The notes beneath the pieces are model-generated. The model made no database searches. It was not told where the DNA came from and saw only the letters and a list, made by a program, of their open reading frames with translations. This document shows positions 52,707 through 61,698 of a stretch of 64,000 bases of DNA, in pieces (positions within the stretch are counted from its first letter, which is position 1; the number at the start of each line of letters is the position of its first letter). The translations under genes and the position numbers were made by a program. Location of the stretch: assembly GCA_029210725.1 (NCBI GenBank), contig JARGFM010000015.1, positions 1 to 64,000 of the forward strand. The letters run 5' to 3'. The stretch comes from Bacteroidales bacterium (GTDB lineage Bacteria > Bacteroidota > Bacteroidia > Bacteroidales > GCA-2748055).

Positions 52707-53138
52707 ATGTTATCCAATACAAGCAAGTATGCTATCAGGGCTCTGATCTATCTGGAACTCTATTCTTCTCCTGAGAATAAACAGGGGATCAAAGTAATTT
52801 CTGGCCAACTGTATATTCCTTCTCCCTTTTTAGGGAAGATTTTGCAGCTTCTTGTGAAACAGCAACTGCTGGAATCTGTGAAGGGACCGCATGGTGGCTT
52901 TTATTTAAGGAAACCGGCCATGGATATCTCTGTCATGGAAGTTATAGAGCTGATGGAGGGCAAGGAGCCATTTGATAGTTGCGTCATACGAACCACTCCC
53001 TGCGATTTGAACAATCCCTGCAGCATGCATAAGAAACTAGCCCCGATCAGACACGAACTTAAAGCGCTCTTTACTACTGAAACTATAGCCGATCTGGTGT
53101 CGGAATTCAGGGAGGGAAGAGAGAAAATCAGGATTTAA
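52707..53138 (+). CDS. Rrf2/IscR-family transcriptional regulator with cluster-type cysteines
   Basis: The 143-residue protein has the Rrf2 winged helix (SNTSKYAIRALIYLE, IPSPFLGKILQLLVKQQLLE, in parts, and GPHGGFYLRKP). Three cysteines follow as C-x6-C-x5-C (SCVIRTTPCDLNNPC), the arrangement that holds a 2Fe-2S cluster in IscR or NsrR. It could sense iron-sulfur status or NO. It is co-transcribed with rpiB, and no Isc/Suf genes are nearby. Its end overlaps the convergent VanZ gene by 11 bp. Confidence 0.92.
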   Translation: MLSNTSKYAIRALIYLELYSSPENKQGIKVISGQLYIPSPFLGKILQLLVKQQLLESVKGPHGGFYLRKPAMDISVMEVIELMEGKEPFDSCVIRTTPCDLNNPCSMHKKLAPIRHELKALFTTETIADLVSEFREGREKIRI

Positions 53139-53520
53139 GAAATCGAAACCACCGGAATTTCCCCCAAAGCCTGTAAGCCAGATAGCCTGCAATGAGCCCT
53201 CCCAGATTGGCCAGTAAATCGGTCCATTCTCCCCCACGGGAGGCGATCAGAGTTGCCTGTAAAATTTCGATGAGTGCACTGAGTAAAAAAATGCCCATCA
53301 CAATAAACAGGTGGTTTCCAAAGCAATGACTTTTACAACGATTCTCCATCAATGCGATAAAGCCGAGAGGGGAATACATGGAAAAATGAATCAGCTTATC
53401 CAGGTAGGGGATTGAAAACAGGGGGCTGTATGGAAGACTACTACCGGGAATCAGGCTCATCATAGCAATCAGAATGGCCAGGAGGATGGAAAATTTATAT
53501 TGGAACACGTACCTTAGCAT
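53128..53520 (-). CDS. VanZ-like small membrane protein
   Basis: The 130-residue protein has four hydrophobic helices with the VanZ-family DKLIHFSMYSPLGF motif and LIEILQATLIASRGGEWTDLLAN (in part). VanZ relatives are linked to teicoplanin tolerance in Gram-positives; in Bacteroidota their role is unknown. A TACTTTTG element lies 24 bp upstream. Confidence 0.88.
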   Translation of the reverse strand: MLRYVFQYKFSILLAILIAMMSLIPGSSLPYSPLFSIPYLDKLIHFSMYSPLGFIALMENRCKSHCFGNHLFIVMGIFLLSALIEILQATLIASRGGEWTDLLANLGGLIAGYLAYRLWGKFRWFRFLKS

Positions 53521-53544
53521 ATCCGGAAGGCAAAGATCAGTTTA

Positions 53545-53552
53545 CAAAAGTA
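53545..53552 (-). promoter_or_regulatory. -7 element of the VanZ gene
   Basis: The minus strand reads TACTTTTG, an exact TAnnTTTG match, in the divergent gap before the 1385-residue glycosyltransferase gene. Confidence 0.5.
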
Positions 53553-53568
53553 GGATAATTAATCTGTA

Positions 53569-56500
53569 ATGAAAGTAGTCGAACTGCTTGCAAAACTACG
53601 CGGAGAGAAAATAGAGAACTGGTTTGACCTGGGACTTTTTCTGGATCGGATCAAAGAGGAGCGGGGCTATCCACCCATTCGCCTGCCGGGGGCCTACGAT
53701 GAATTCAAAGAGGTTTGCAGATCCGGGGGAGTGGCCTTTCTTACCTTTCATTATATGGTTGATGGCGTCACCACAGAGGTAGATAAATATGCTGCATTAA
53801 TGAAGCGTAATATACCAGGTACTCCCATTCATTATATTGCCGGCAGGATCCATTCCCAAACAGCCCCTTTCATCCAGAACGAATACAGGAAGAAGATAAT
53901 TCCGGAGCTATCCGGTTTTGATGAGTGGGAACTCTATAAGGACTTCTTTTTTAAGAAACTGGAAAGAGGAGGACCTGCCTATAATGAACTTATCCGGAAG
54001 TTTTGGATACAAACTCTGGACATAGTGCATAAACTGGGTGAATATATTGAGGAACAGGGAATCAGCCTGCTCTATATCATTAATGTATGTTCTAATCCCG
54101 GAAATGTAGCCTATGCCCTGGCCCTGGTGTTGCTGTCTGAATTTTTGAAAATACCGGCGATTAATAACAATCACGATTTTTACTGGGAGGGAGGGATGTG
54201 CCTGACCGACAGGGAGAAGAAGGGAACCAGGCCGGGTCCCCGTGATTTCTTTTTTACCAACTGTCATCTGGGAGAGGTTTTCTCGATCATAGAAACCCTG
54301 TATCCCTGGCAGTCCCGCACCTGGATGCAGGTAAATATTAACAGAGAACAATCCGAACACCTGGTGAAGCTAAACGGGCACAACCCGGCCAATGTCATGG
54401 AAATAGGCACAGCAGTGGACACCACTCTTTATACCAAAACAGATAAACGAAAAAACATCAACACCTTTTTGCAGCTGGAGAAAATTCTTTCGAGGTATAC
54501 CGAAAGCCTGATCAGTTATTCGGTTGAGGATGTTTTGTCGGAGGGACTGGTATCCGGGAAGAATCCCAGACCTGTTCTGATCGGGGAGCGCACAAAGCCG
54601 GTGGAAGCTTTTATTGGAGAGAACATTATTCTCCTGCAACCCACGAGAATTTTATCCAGGAAAAGAATAGAAAGTTCCTTTAACCTTTTTCTCAAGATGT
54701 TTCAGGAGGAGGATATGAAATTACGGTTCCGGCTGACCTCTCATTTGAAGATAACCCTGCTTATCACAGGTCCCGTTGCCGCAGGACACTTTGCATATTT
54801 TACAAAATTGATTGAGAGATTCAGGGACCTTCTGAATGAAGTTATTCCTGAATTGAGACAGCGGGTTTACCTGGCGTTTTTGTTTGGAGAGACCGACCGG
54901 GAAAGCTTCAAAGAGCGATATGAGAATCCCATCGGCATTGCAGAGCTTTATAATATTTCCTCGCTGGTGCTGTTGCCCAGCAAAACAGAAGGGCGGGGAT
55001 TGCCAATTATTGAGGCGACAGCCTGCGGAACCCCCATTTTCTGCAGGCGATATGAACCCGAACAGGTTTTTTCGGAAGTGATTGGAGAACACCTTGGTGA
55101 GAGGGAGCGTTTAAAAGTGCTGGAATTTAAGGGGAAAAGAATATCAAAAAGCATGGTCAGGAAGATCACAGACAGAATTTTTTTCCCACACCGCTATACC
55201 GATGAAATCAGGCACAACCAGAAAGTGGTAATGAAGAGGTACAGCCTGGAAGCGCTTAACGGGAACCTGCACCAGATCCTGCTTCGTCTTTTTGCCCAGC
55301 TTCGTCAGCAAAAAACAGTCCTGAGAAATGTAAAGGAAAGCCTGGATGATTACAGGGAAATGGTAAGTTTCAGCGATGAGAACCTGGAAGCCTTACTGGA
55401 CAACAGGAACAGGCAGTATCTTCCCGGCTATTCGAAGCTTTCATTTATGTTTATGCTGAAATCACTGATTGATCCCAGTTTTTTCAGGATAGAACAACAG
55501 AGGATCCGGGGAATGTCCTTTCATTTTTCCCGGGCCATAGTCACTGAGGATCCCGATTCGGAATATATTCCCGGGAAGATTATTAACCAGTTTTATAATG
55601 CGGTGGAGACGCTTTTCGAATACCGGGAGGGAAGCAATTCCATACAGCACGATCATTCCATGTCGTACCGGCACCGGAATAACTATCACTATCCCTATCA
55701 GGACTTCACCTTCCAGGAGTTAACCGGATTAATTAATTTGCTTTACATCCGTATTGTTCAACCGGTACCCCGCAATAAGATAGACCTGAGCCCGCAGTTT
55801 TTTACAGACTGGAACCTGGCTCTGATGCAGCTGACAGGAAGCTCGCACCTGGCTATTGACAACAGGAAACGATTAATAGAAAGGCTCAGGCAAAACCGGC
55901 CCATTGCCTACTTTCCCGGGGCTTATATTATGTATGAACTGGAGTTTTTTGCCTTGCAGTCGATCCGTTCCCGACTGCATCTCCCCCTGGAGACGATGAT
56001 CAGCAGGCAGATGCTGGAGAAGGAAGCGGCATTTTTGCAAGCGGTCTATATATTTGCCCAGGAAAAAAAACTTGGGAAACAACTTAATAAAGATGAAATC
56101 ACCGATTATATCATACAGGGAGTTTCGGAAGAGTTGAAATTGCTGTATGAGTTTAAGGTGATTCAGATCATTCGCACCAAACAGGTATGTGTGGGTATCC
56201 ATTTTCCTCAACTGGGGAAAGAGGCATTGAAAGTATTACGAAAGATCAGGGATCAAAACGGCTATATCCTTACCAATCGAAGCAATGCTTCTATGACGAC
56301 CGACCTGGTCGATATGGACCGTTTTCATATTGGCAAGGTTTCCAATGAGTTTACCGCTCATATGATGGGTATCCCGGTTTCCAGCGGATATATTCAATTT
56401 GTGCCGGCAGGGCTCAGGTCCACTTTGTCATATCCGGCTCCTGTTCAGACATCAAAGGAGTTTGACCAGGGAATGAAGAGCGAGCTCTATAAAGAGCTTG

Positions 56501-57726
56501 TGAAAGAACTGGGAGAGGAAAGGGTATTGGCCAATATCAAAGAAGATGCCGTGTTTAACGGAAGCCCGTTGAAGCATGTGCTTTCGGGGATGCGAGGTCA
56601 GGGATCAAAAAATAAAGCATTGGTTTATGAATTTTTCAACGGTCTTTTCGTCGATGGCTTGCCTTACAGCGGGGCCATAGCCAGGCTGAATCTTAAACAC
56701 AGTCCCTGGGACTTTGCGGCTGTCTCCTCCGTTGATCAGCCCAGGTCGGTTAGCCAGTTTGCAGAGGCATTTTGTAAACAAAGTGGTCATCAGGCCCGGA
56801 TTGCCTGGAATGGAGGTTATATCTTGAATGCAGAGCTGGTTGGAAAACTCGGGCTGCCCGAAACCTATATCGGTGCTCCTCTGGGGCTGCTGATAAGCGA
56901 AGGAATAGTAAGATCAGTCCCCCTCTTTAATAAACCTGCACTCCTGATTTACAAGGATGGTTCCGTAGATATCAGGCGGGTAAATAGCAGCGGGGGATTC
57001 AAGGTTTTTTGCAGAGGGAACGAGATTGTCTTCAGTAGCCGGGATTATAACAGGGCAGGGAACAGCATAAGGCATGCTTATTATGACCTGCTTTATCCGG
57101 ATGAAATGATCCAGGGCGGAGGCAGAACCATTATCCGGCTCTCCGGGAATGAGGTGAAAGAGGTGTTGCAAACCAGGGAAGGAGAACAGGTACGCCATAT
57201 TCCGGTGGGACTTACCCTGGCCCTGAAGCCTTTCGAAATACCGGAAGATTTACAAGCAGGTGAGTTTATGGATCTGAAAATTCCCGGCATGGAAGAGGTC
57301 ATGCACGCGGTTGAGGCCGGACCTATGTTGCTGGACCGCGGCAGCTGTGTTATTGATATGGAGCTTGAGGGGTGGAATAGCAATAACTCCATTCGCACAC
57401 AGGCTGCCAGACTGGATTATACGAATATGCGCGGACCCAAGATAGCCGTAGGAATTAATCGGAAACATGAACTCGCGGTGCTGACCATAAACGGAAGAAT
57501 CAGGGAGTCAGTCGGGGCGACTCACCACGATATGGCGGAAATACTTCTCAAACACGGGATGGAAAAGGCCATGGGTTTTGATCCCGGCGGAAGCAGCACC
57601 CTGGTGGTGGGCACTGATACTTTGAATATTTCCCCATATAACAGCGAGTATGAGCAGGACGTTTATGCGCTCCCCCCGGAGCCCAGAGCGGTTTCCAATG
57701 CCATAATCGGATTTATCAGGGAGTAG
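53569..57726 (+). CDS. GT4-type glycosyltransferase fused to a C-terminal phosphodiester glycosidase (NAGPA/DUF2233)
   Basis: This 1385-residue single frame has three parts. Residues about 60-590 look like a GT-B glycosyltransferase of the GT4 kind: YMVDGVTTEVDKY at the N-lobe, NNNHDFYWEGG, LLQPTRILSRKRIESSF and E474-x7-E482 in EGRGLPIIEATACGTPIF. Residues about 590-1040 match nothing I know; they contain HFPQLGKEALKVLRKIRDQ and GYILTNRSNASM. Residues about 1045-1385 are a phosphodiester glycosidase as in NAGPA: WNGGYI (1080-1085), VEAGPMLLDRG, GATHHDMAEILLKHG, FDPGGSSTL (D1338) and RAVSNAIIGF. No signal peptide or clear membrane segment is seen, so both activities appear cytoplasmic, which is odd for a NAGPA domain. 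hemW follows 2 bp later. The substrate is unknown. Confidence 0.88.
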   Translation: MKVVELLAKLRGEKIENWFDLGLFLDRIKEERGYPPIRLPGAYDEFKEVCRSGGVAFLTFHYMVDGVTTEVDKYAALMKRNIPGTPIHYIAGRIHSQTAPFIQNEYRKKIIPELSGFDEWELYKDFFFKKLERGGPAYNELIRKFWIQTLDIVHKLGEYIEEQGISLLYIINVCSNPGNVAYALALVLLSEFLKIPAINNNHDFYWEGGMCLTDREKKGTRPGPRDFFFTNCHLGEVFSIIETLYPWQSRTWMQVNINREQSEHLVKLNGHNPANVMEIGTAVDTTLYTKTDKRKNINTFLQLEKILSRYTESLISYSVEDVLSEGLVSGKNPRPVLIGERTKPVEAFIGENIILLQPTRILSRKRIESSFNLFLKMFQEEDMKLRFRLTSHLKITLLITGPVAAGHFAYFTKLIERFRDLLNEVIPELRQRVYLAFLFGETDRESFKERYENPIGIAELYNISSLVLLPSKTEGRGLPIIEATACGTPIFCRRYEPEQVFSEVIGEHLGERERLKVLEFKGKRISKSMVRKITDRIFFPHRYTDEIRHNQKVVMKRYSLEALNGNLHQILLRLFAQLRQQKTVLRNVKESLDDYREMVSFSDENLEALLDNRNRQYLPGYSKLSFMFMLKSLIDPSFFRIEQQRIRGMSFHFSRAIVTEDPDSEYIPGKIINQFYNAVETLFEYREGSNSIQHDHSMSYRHRNNYHYPYQDFTFQELTGLINLLYIRIVQPVPRNKIDLSPQFFTDWNLALMQLTGSSHLAIDNRKRLIERLRQNRPIAYFPGAYIMYELEFFALQSIRSRLHLPLETMISRQMLEKEAAFLQAVYIFAQEKKLGKQLNKDEITDYIIQGVSEELKLLYEFKVIQIIRTKQVCVGIHFPQLGKEALKVLRKIRDQNGYILTNRSNASMTTDLVDMDRFHIGKVSNEFTAHMMGIPVSSGYIQFVPAGLRSTLSYPAPVQTSKEFDQGMKSELYKELVKELGEERVLANIKEDAVFNGSPLKHVLSGMRGQGSKNKALVYEFFNGLFVDGLPYSGAIARLNLKHSPWDFAAVSSVDQPRSVSQFAEAFCKQSGHQARIAWNGGYILNAELVGKLGLPETYIGAPLGLLISEGIVRSVPLFNKPALLIYKDGSVDIRRVNSSGGFKVFCRGNEIVFSSRDYNRAGNSIRHAYYDLLYPDEMIQGGGRTIIRLSGNEVKEVLQTREGEQVRHIPVGLTLALKPFEIPEDLQAGEFMDLKIPGMEEVMHAVEAGPMLLDRGSCVIDMELEGWNSNNSIRTQAARLDYTNMRGPKIAVGINRKHELAVLTINGRIRESVGATHHDMAEILLKHGMEKAMGFDPGGSSTLVVGTDTLNISPYNSEYEQDVYALPPEPRAVSNAIIGFIRE

Positions 57727-57728
57727 GC

Positions 57729-58856
57729 ATGCAAGGGATTTATATCCATATACCCTTTTGCCGGAAAGCCTGCAGGTATTGTGACTTCTTTTTTACGGTG
57801 AGCCTGCAGTACCTGGACCGCTTTGTAGAAGCCCTGGTGCAAGAGATCCAACAAAAGGGAGAAGCAAATCCGGGCCGCACCCTGGAAACACTCTACCTCG
57901 GCGGAGGAACTCCATCGCTCTTGTCGCCTGTTCAGCTGGAAAAAATTGTGGATACCATTGGCAGGTACTTTACTTTTGTGAAGGATCCGGAATGGACCAT
58001 GGAATGTAATCCGGATGATCTGGATCAGATTACCTTAAACAGGTTGTACCAGATGGGTTTTAACCGCCTGAGTATTGGAATCCAGTCGTTTCACCAGAAA
58101 GATCTGGAGATCATGCGGCGCTCCCATCATGCCGGGCAGGCCGAAGAAGCGGTCAAACGGGCTGCCGGTTGCGGATTTAAAAACCTGACCATGGATCTGA
58201 TCTATGGAGTTCCGGGTCTGTCCACCGCCGGGTGGGAAGACAATATTTCACGGGCACTCTCTTTACCTGTAAACCATCTTTCCGCCTACCACCTGAGTTT
58301 TGAGCCGGGTACTGTATTCGATCACTGGAGGAAGAATGGAAAACTGATCCCGGTGCCTGAGGAGGAAAGTGTAATACAGTACAGGATTCTGAGAGAAAGT
58401 CTGCTTTCTGCAGAATTTGAACATTATGAGCTTTCCAGCTTTGGCAGAAGCGGATACTTTTCGAAACACAACATGCTCTACTGGTCGGGACGGCCCTACC
58501 TGGGGCTTGGTCCCTCGGCTCACTCCTATGATGGTGAGCGGCGGAGCTGGAACACCTCCTCCTTAAAAGAATACATGGAGCGTGTTTTTTCCGGAGGCAA
58601 AAAGGACGAGACAGAACATCTGACAGGGACTGAAAAATATCACGATTATTTGATTACTTCACTGAGAACCAAATGGGGGGCCGATCCCGTTCACCTTGAA
58701 CTAGTTTTTGGTCTGGAGTACAGGCTGCATTTTGAACAGCAGGCTCAGGCTTTTCTTCGTTCAGGAAGCATGATAAAAACAGACGGAAAAGTGGCCATTG
58801 ATCCGGATCAGTGGCTGATAACTGATCATATACTGCGGAAGCTGTTTATGGACTAA
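57729..58856 (+). CDS. hemW: Radical SAM heme chaperone HemW
   Basis: The 375-residue protein is of the coproporphyrinogen-oxidase-like radical SAM group now known as HemW, which passes heme to respiratory enzymes. It starts directly with IYIHIPFCRKACRYCDFFF, carrying the CxxxCxxC cluster site (C12, C16, C19 region). LYLGGGTPSLL, NRLSIGIQSFHQKDLEIMRR (in part) and SFEPGT follow. True oxygen-independent HemN carries a longer N-terminus, which is lacking. It lies 2 bp after the fusion glycosyltransferase and overlaps the convergent GT4 gene by 4 bp. Confidence 0.94.
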   Translation: MQGIYIHIPFCRKACRYCDFFFTVSLQYLDRFVEALVQEIQQKGEANPGRTLETLYLGGGTPSLLSPVQLEKIVDTIGRYFTFVKDPEWTMECNPDDLDQITLNRLYQMGFNRLSIGIQSFHQKDLEIMRRSHHAGQAEEAVKRAAGCGFKNLTMDLIYGVPGLSTAGWEDNISRALSLPVNHLSAYHLSFEPGTVFDHWRKNGKLIPVPEEESVIQYRILRESLLSAEFEHYELSSFGRSGYFSKHNMLYWSGRPYLGLGPSAHSYDGERRSWNTSSLKEYMERVFSGGKKDETEHLTGTEKYHDYLITSLRTKWGADPVHLELVFGLEYRLHFEQQAQAFLRSGSMIKTDGKVAIDPDQWLITDHILRKLFMD

Positions 58857-60148
58857 GATTCTGCAGATACCAGGGCCCTTCGGATCAGCCGGTTAAGTTT
58901 TCCCCTGAGAGTGTCATAACTGAACTCTTTCTTACCCAGCTTGAAATTATAATCAGCAATTTCTTCGGCAAGGGTGGGATTGTAGATTATTTCCGCCATT
59001 TCACCGACGGCTTCACGGGTAAGTTCTCCATTCTCAATCATAACAGTTTTAAAACCCTTACTACCAATATCGGGCAGATAAACCGGTTTGTAGTTGTTTA
59101 CAAAAACAGGTCGTCTGGCTAAAACAGCTTCCACAAAGGCATTCCCAAAACCCTCATAAGTACTGAAATAGGTACAGGCAGTGGCCTTGGCATAGGCGTC
59201 GGAGAGAGAAAAGCGCAGCTCTCCGGCTCCATTGGAGAGACCTTTGTTATGAAACAGGTGGAAGGCAAAACCAAATTGTTCACCCAGCTTAAGTTCGTGT
59301 ATCAGGTTTACCAGTTCGTTGTAATAGGCACTTCCTGCATCATCTGCGTAATTGCCGGTAATGATCAACTTGATTTTTTTGTCATTCAGTTCATGGATGA
59401 GGCGAATGGCAGTCTCAATCCCCTTGCGCCTGACAATACGGGTAATCTGAAACAGGAAAATATCTGTTTTCCTAAATCCCAGATGTTCGGCCAGGTTCTC
59501 ATTTTTCTTTGTATGCAGCCCGAAAGGCTGATCAAAATTCATCACATTCGGCACGATGATTGCTTCACGCCCAAAACGCTCCTGCAAAGTATTGGCAGCA
59601 TGACTGTTAATTACTGCATGGACCGAATTGGGAGCTCTGAGAGGAAATACATCCGAAATAAAATCATTAATTTCCCTGTGTGGCGATAAGTACCTGTCGC
59701 CACGCTCCCAGGCAAAATCATGATCGTGAGTAATGGTAGGTATCCCGGTTTTATGCACCGCTTTATTGATGGCCATTCCCATCTCCAGGTGGGAGGGAAG
59801 AGCAGAAGCATTTTCAGAAATGAGCAATTCGATATGTTGTTCCTGTATCCAGCGAATAATTTTTTTATAGATCACCTTTGAATAAAGATTCAGGTGCTCG
59901 ATGAGCTCTTCCGGATTGGTTTCAGGATAGAAGAAAGCTTTTTTCTGACTCCAGAAACTTTCGGGAGAGAAGAAGGACATTTCAGGAACCAGCGTTTCAG
60001 TATCCGGGTTCATAGGGCGTTCCTGGTACTGTCCGGAAAGAGTAAAAACCTTGTGGCCCATGCTTTTCAGGACCTCGATCCATTTTTCCGTTTCCAGAGC
60101 GACACCATCCACGCCACCAATTCGCCCGATGATAACACCAATATGCAT
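58853..60148 (-). CDS. Glycosyltransferase, GT4 family
   Basis: The 431-residue GT-B enzyme opens with IGRIGGVDGVALETEKW, the nucleotide-sugar enzyme N-lobe. THDHDFAWERGDRY follows, with IVPNVMNF and FQITRIVRRKGIETAIRL at the C-lobe start and the E-x7-E motif in EGFGNAFVEAVLARRP. The VDGV-x2-E and HDF-x-WE motifs recur in the N-terminal part of the 1385-residue protein, so the two are probably distant paralogues. Donor and acceptor are unknown. It lies 15 bp downstream of the coiled-coil protein gene, likely in one unit. Confidence 0.92.
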   Translation of the reverse strand: MHIGVIIGRIGGVDGVALETEKWIEVLKSMGHKVFTLSGQYQERPMNPDTETLVPEMSFFSPESFWSQKKAFFYPETNPEELIEHLNLYSKVIYKKIIRWIQEQHIELLISENASALPSHLEMGMAINKAVHKTGIPTITHDHDFAWERGDRYLSPHREINDFISDVFPLRAPNSVHAVINSHAANTLQERFGREAIIVPNVMNFDQPFGLHTKKNENLAEHLGFRKTDIFLFQITRIVRRKGIETAIRLIHELNDKKIKLIITGNYADDAGSAYYNELVNLIHELKLGEQFGFAFHLFHNKGLSNGAGELRFSLSDAYAKATACTYFSTYEGFGNAFVEAVLARRPVFVNNYKPVYLPDIGSKGFKTVMIENGELTREAVGEMAEIIYNPTLAEEIADYNFKLGKKEFSYDTLRGKLNRLIRRALVSAES

Positions 60149-60163
60149 GCCGGGGCAGGAGTT

Positions 60164-61051
60164 TTACTTCAGGACAAAGGAAGATTGGCCGATCATTTTA
60201 TCTTCCGAGTAGAGCTCAACGGTATGTTCACCCGGTACAATCTCCCCATCATTGTTCCAGAAGATAGAGACAGGCAGATCCTCATTTTCGTAGTTGATAA
60301 GCCTGGAAGCAGAGGCCGGAATCTGTTCGCCTTTGAATTCAATCATTTCCAGTCCGGGAGATCCCAGAACCACCTGATCGGGCCTGATAATTCTCAGATA
60401 GATGTTTTTTTCTCCTGCGGGAGTCACCTTGTTGGCTCTGAGGACAAAGTCCACCCTGACCTTAACAGCAGTCCGGATGCGTTCGGTGTTCTTGTCACGT
60501 TTATTTAGCAAAACCAGGCCGATTTGTGATGCCTGAAGCGTGGTAGCCAGATCCTTGATCTCTTCCAGCTGGGATTTATCTTTTTCAAGCTGTTCCTTTT
60601 CCGTGGTCAGGCGCAGTTCGGTATTACGCAGCTGCTTATTCATGGCCAATAACTCCTGGTTTTGCATATTCAGAGAGTCGATCTGAACGATATAACTCCG
60701 TAAAACAGAGCGGAGGGTCTCCATCTCTTTACGGTACATACGGATCTTGTAGGCATCTTCTGCCTTAAGAGAGATAAGCTTATCAATTTTCTCCTGCTGT
60801 TGCTGCATCTCCAGCTGCATCTCCAGATTATTGGTTTCAAGGGTATCATACCTGAAATAGATATTGCGCAACTCACCCTCCAGAGAATCTTTCTCCATAC
60901 GAAAGAATTCTGTTTTTTCAGCCAGATCTGCAGAAACCAGGTTCAGATTTTTCCGCGTATCCAGAAGCATATATACGGCAATACCCAGAATAACAACCAG
61001 TAATCCGAGTACTCCGTAGAGTGCATTTACATTGGTTTTCTTTTCAGCCAT
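60164..61051 (-). CDS. Membrane-anchored coiled-coil protein
   Basis: The 295-residue protein has one N-terminal transmembrane helix (YGVLGLLVVILGIAVYMLL, residues 12-30). A long coiled coil follows (about 35-175, with LEMQLEMQQQQEKIDKLISL and LRLTTEKEQLEKDKSQLEEI), and then a beta-rich C-terminal domain of about 110 residues (VKVRVDFVLRANKV, EHTVELYSEDKMIGQSSFVL). Orientation suggests the coil and C-terminal domain lie in the periplasm. I recognise no family. It has its own -7 element and leads into the GT4 gene. Confidence 0.85.
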   Translation of the reverse strand: MAEKKTNVNALYGVLGLLVVILGIAVYMLLDTRKNLNLVSADLAEKTEFFRMEKDSLEGELRNIYFRYDTLETNNLEMQLEMQQQQEKIDKLISLKAEDAYKIRMYRKEMETLRSVLRSYIVQIDSLNMQNQELLAMNKQLRNTELRLTTEKEQLEKDKSQLEEIKDLATTLQASQIGLVLLNKRDKNTERIRTAVKVRVDFVLRANKVTPAGEKNIYLRIIRPDQVVLGSPGLEMIEFKGEQIPASASRLINYENEDLPVSIFWNNDGEIVPGEHTVELYSEDKMIGQSSFVLK

Positions 61052-61071
61052 GACGGATGGTTTAGTTTTTA

Positions 61072-61079
61072 CAAATATA
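61072..61079 (-). promoter_or_regulatory. -7 element of the coiled-coil/GT4 unit
   Basis: The minus strand reads TATATTTG, an exact TAnnTTTG match, 20 bp before ATG 61051. It separates this unit from the upstream LuxR gene. Confidence 0.55.
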
Positions 61080-61083
61080 AGAA

Positions 61084-61698
61084 TTACTTAGCAGGTAAGG
61101 AGCTTACCTCTTCGATGGTGATAATGTTATTCACAATGGCATAGACAGTTAGTCCGGAGACAGATTTAATACCCAGTTTGCTGGTAATATTTTTCCGGTG
61201 GGTCATAACGGTATGGGCAGACAGAAACAGCTTTTCAGCGATTTGCCGGTTTGTGAGCCCCGTGGAGACCAGCCTGACAATGGTTATTTCGCGTGACGAC
61301 AGTTTCATGGAATGAATCCCGTCTTCCCCGTCCCCTCCCTGGTCGATAAGTCCCCGGATTTTTGCGATCAAACTCTCTTTATTCTCCAGGAGATGGATGG
61401 AAGCCGGAACTCCCTGTACATGCTTTTTTGTAGAAGGCTCCTCTGTGTGGGGCTCTTCCAGCAAAATGGTTTTTTCGAGTAATTCAGGTTTTGAAATAAA
61501 AAGATCGGTCCACATCGTAAAAGCAGTCTGGGAGATAATCATAAAGTCCACGGAGTGATTCTCCAGAAAGGCCGGGAAAGGATCAGATGAGCCAAACTCT
61601 TTCAGTACTCTGATCCCCTGAATCCGGTTCAGCATAGAGACCACTCCTTTTCGAAGCAGGTAAGAATCAACAACCAGTATGAAACTTGAAATCCTCAT
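61084..61698 (-). CDS. LuxR/NarL-type regulator with degenerate receiver domain
   Basis: The 204-residue protein has a receiver-like N-terminus (ILVVDSYLLRKGVVSML) and a C-terminal LuxR helix-turn-helix (about 135-195, KLSSREITIVRLVSTGLTNR, IAEKLFLSAHTVMTHRKNI). At the phospho-acceptor strand the sequence is SVDFMIISQTAF, with no Asp after the strand, and the first acidic pair is reduced to one Asp. Phosphorylation control is therefore unlikely. The gene overlaps the hemerythrin gene by 4 bp, which suggests it works with that protein. Confidence 0.9.
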   Translation of the reverse strand: MRISSFILVVDSYLLRKGVVSMLNRIQGIRVLKEFGSSDPFPAFLENHSVDFMIISQTAFTMWTDLFISKPELLEKTILLEEPHTEEPSTKKHVQGVPASIHLLENKESLIAKIRGLIDQGGDGEDGIHSMKLSSREITIVRLVSTGLTNRQIAEKLFLSAHTVMTHRKNITSKLGIKSVSGLTVYAIVNNIITIEEVSSLPAK

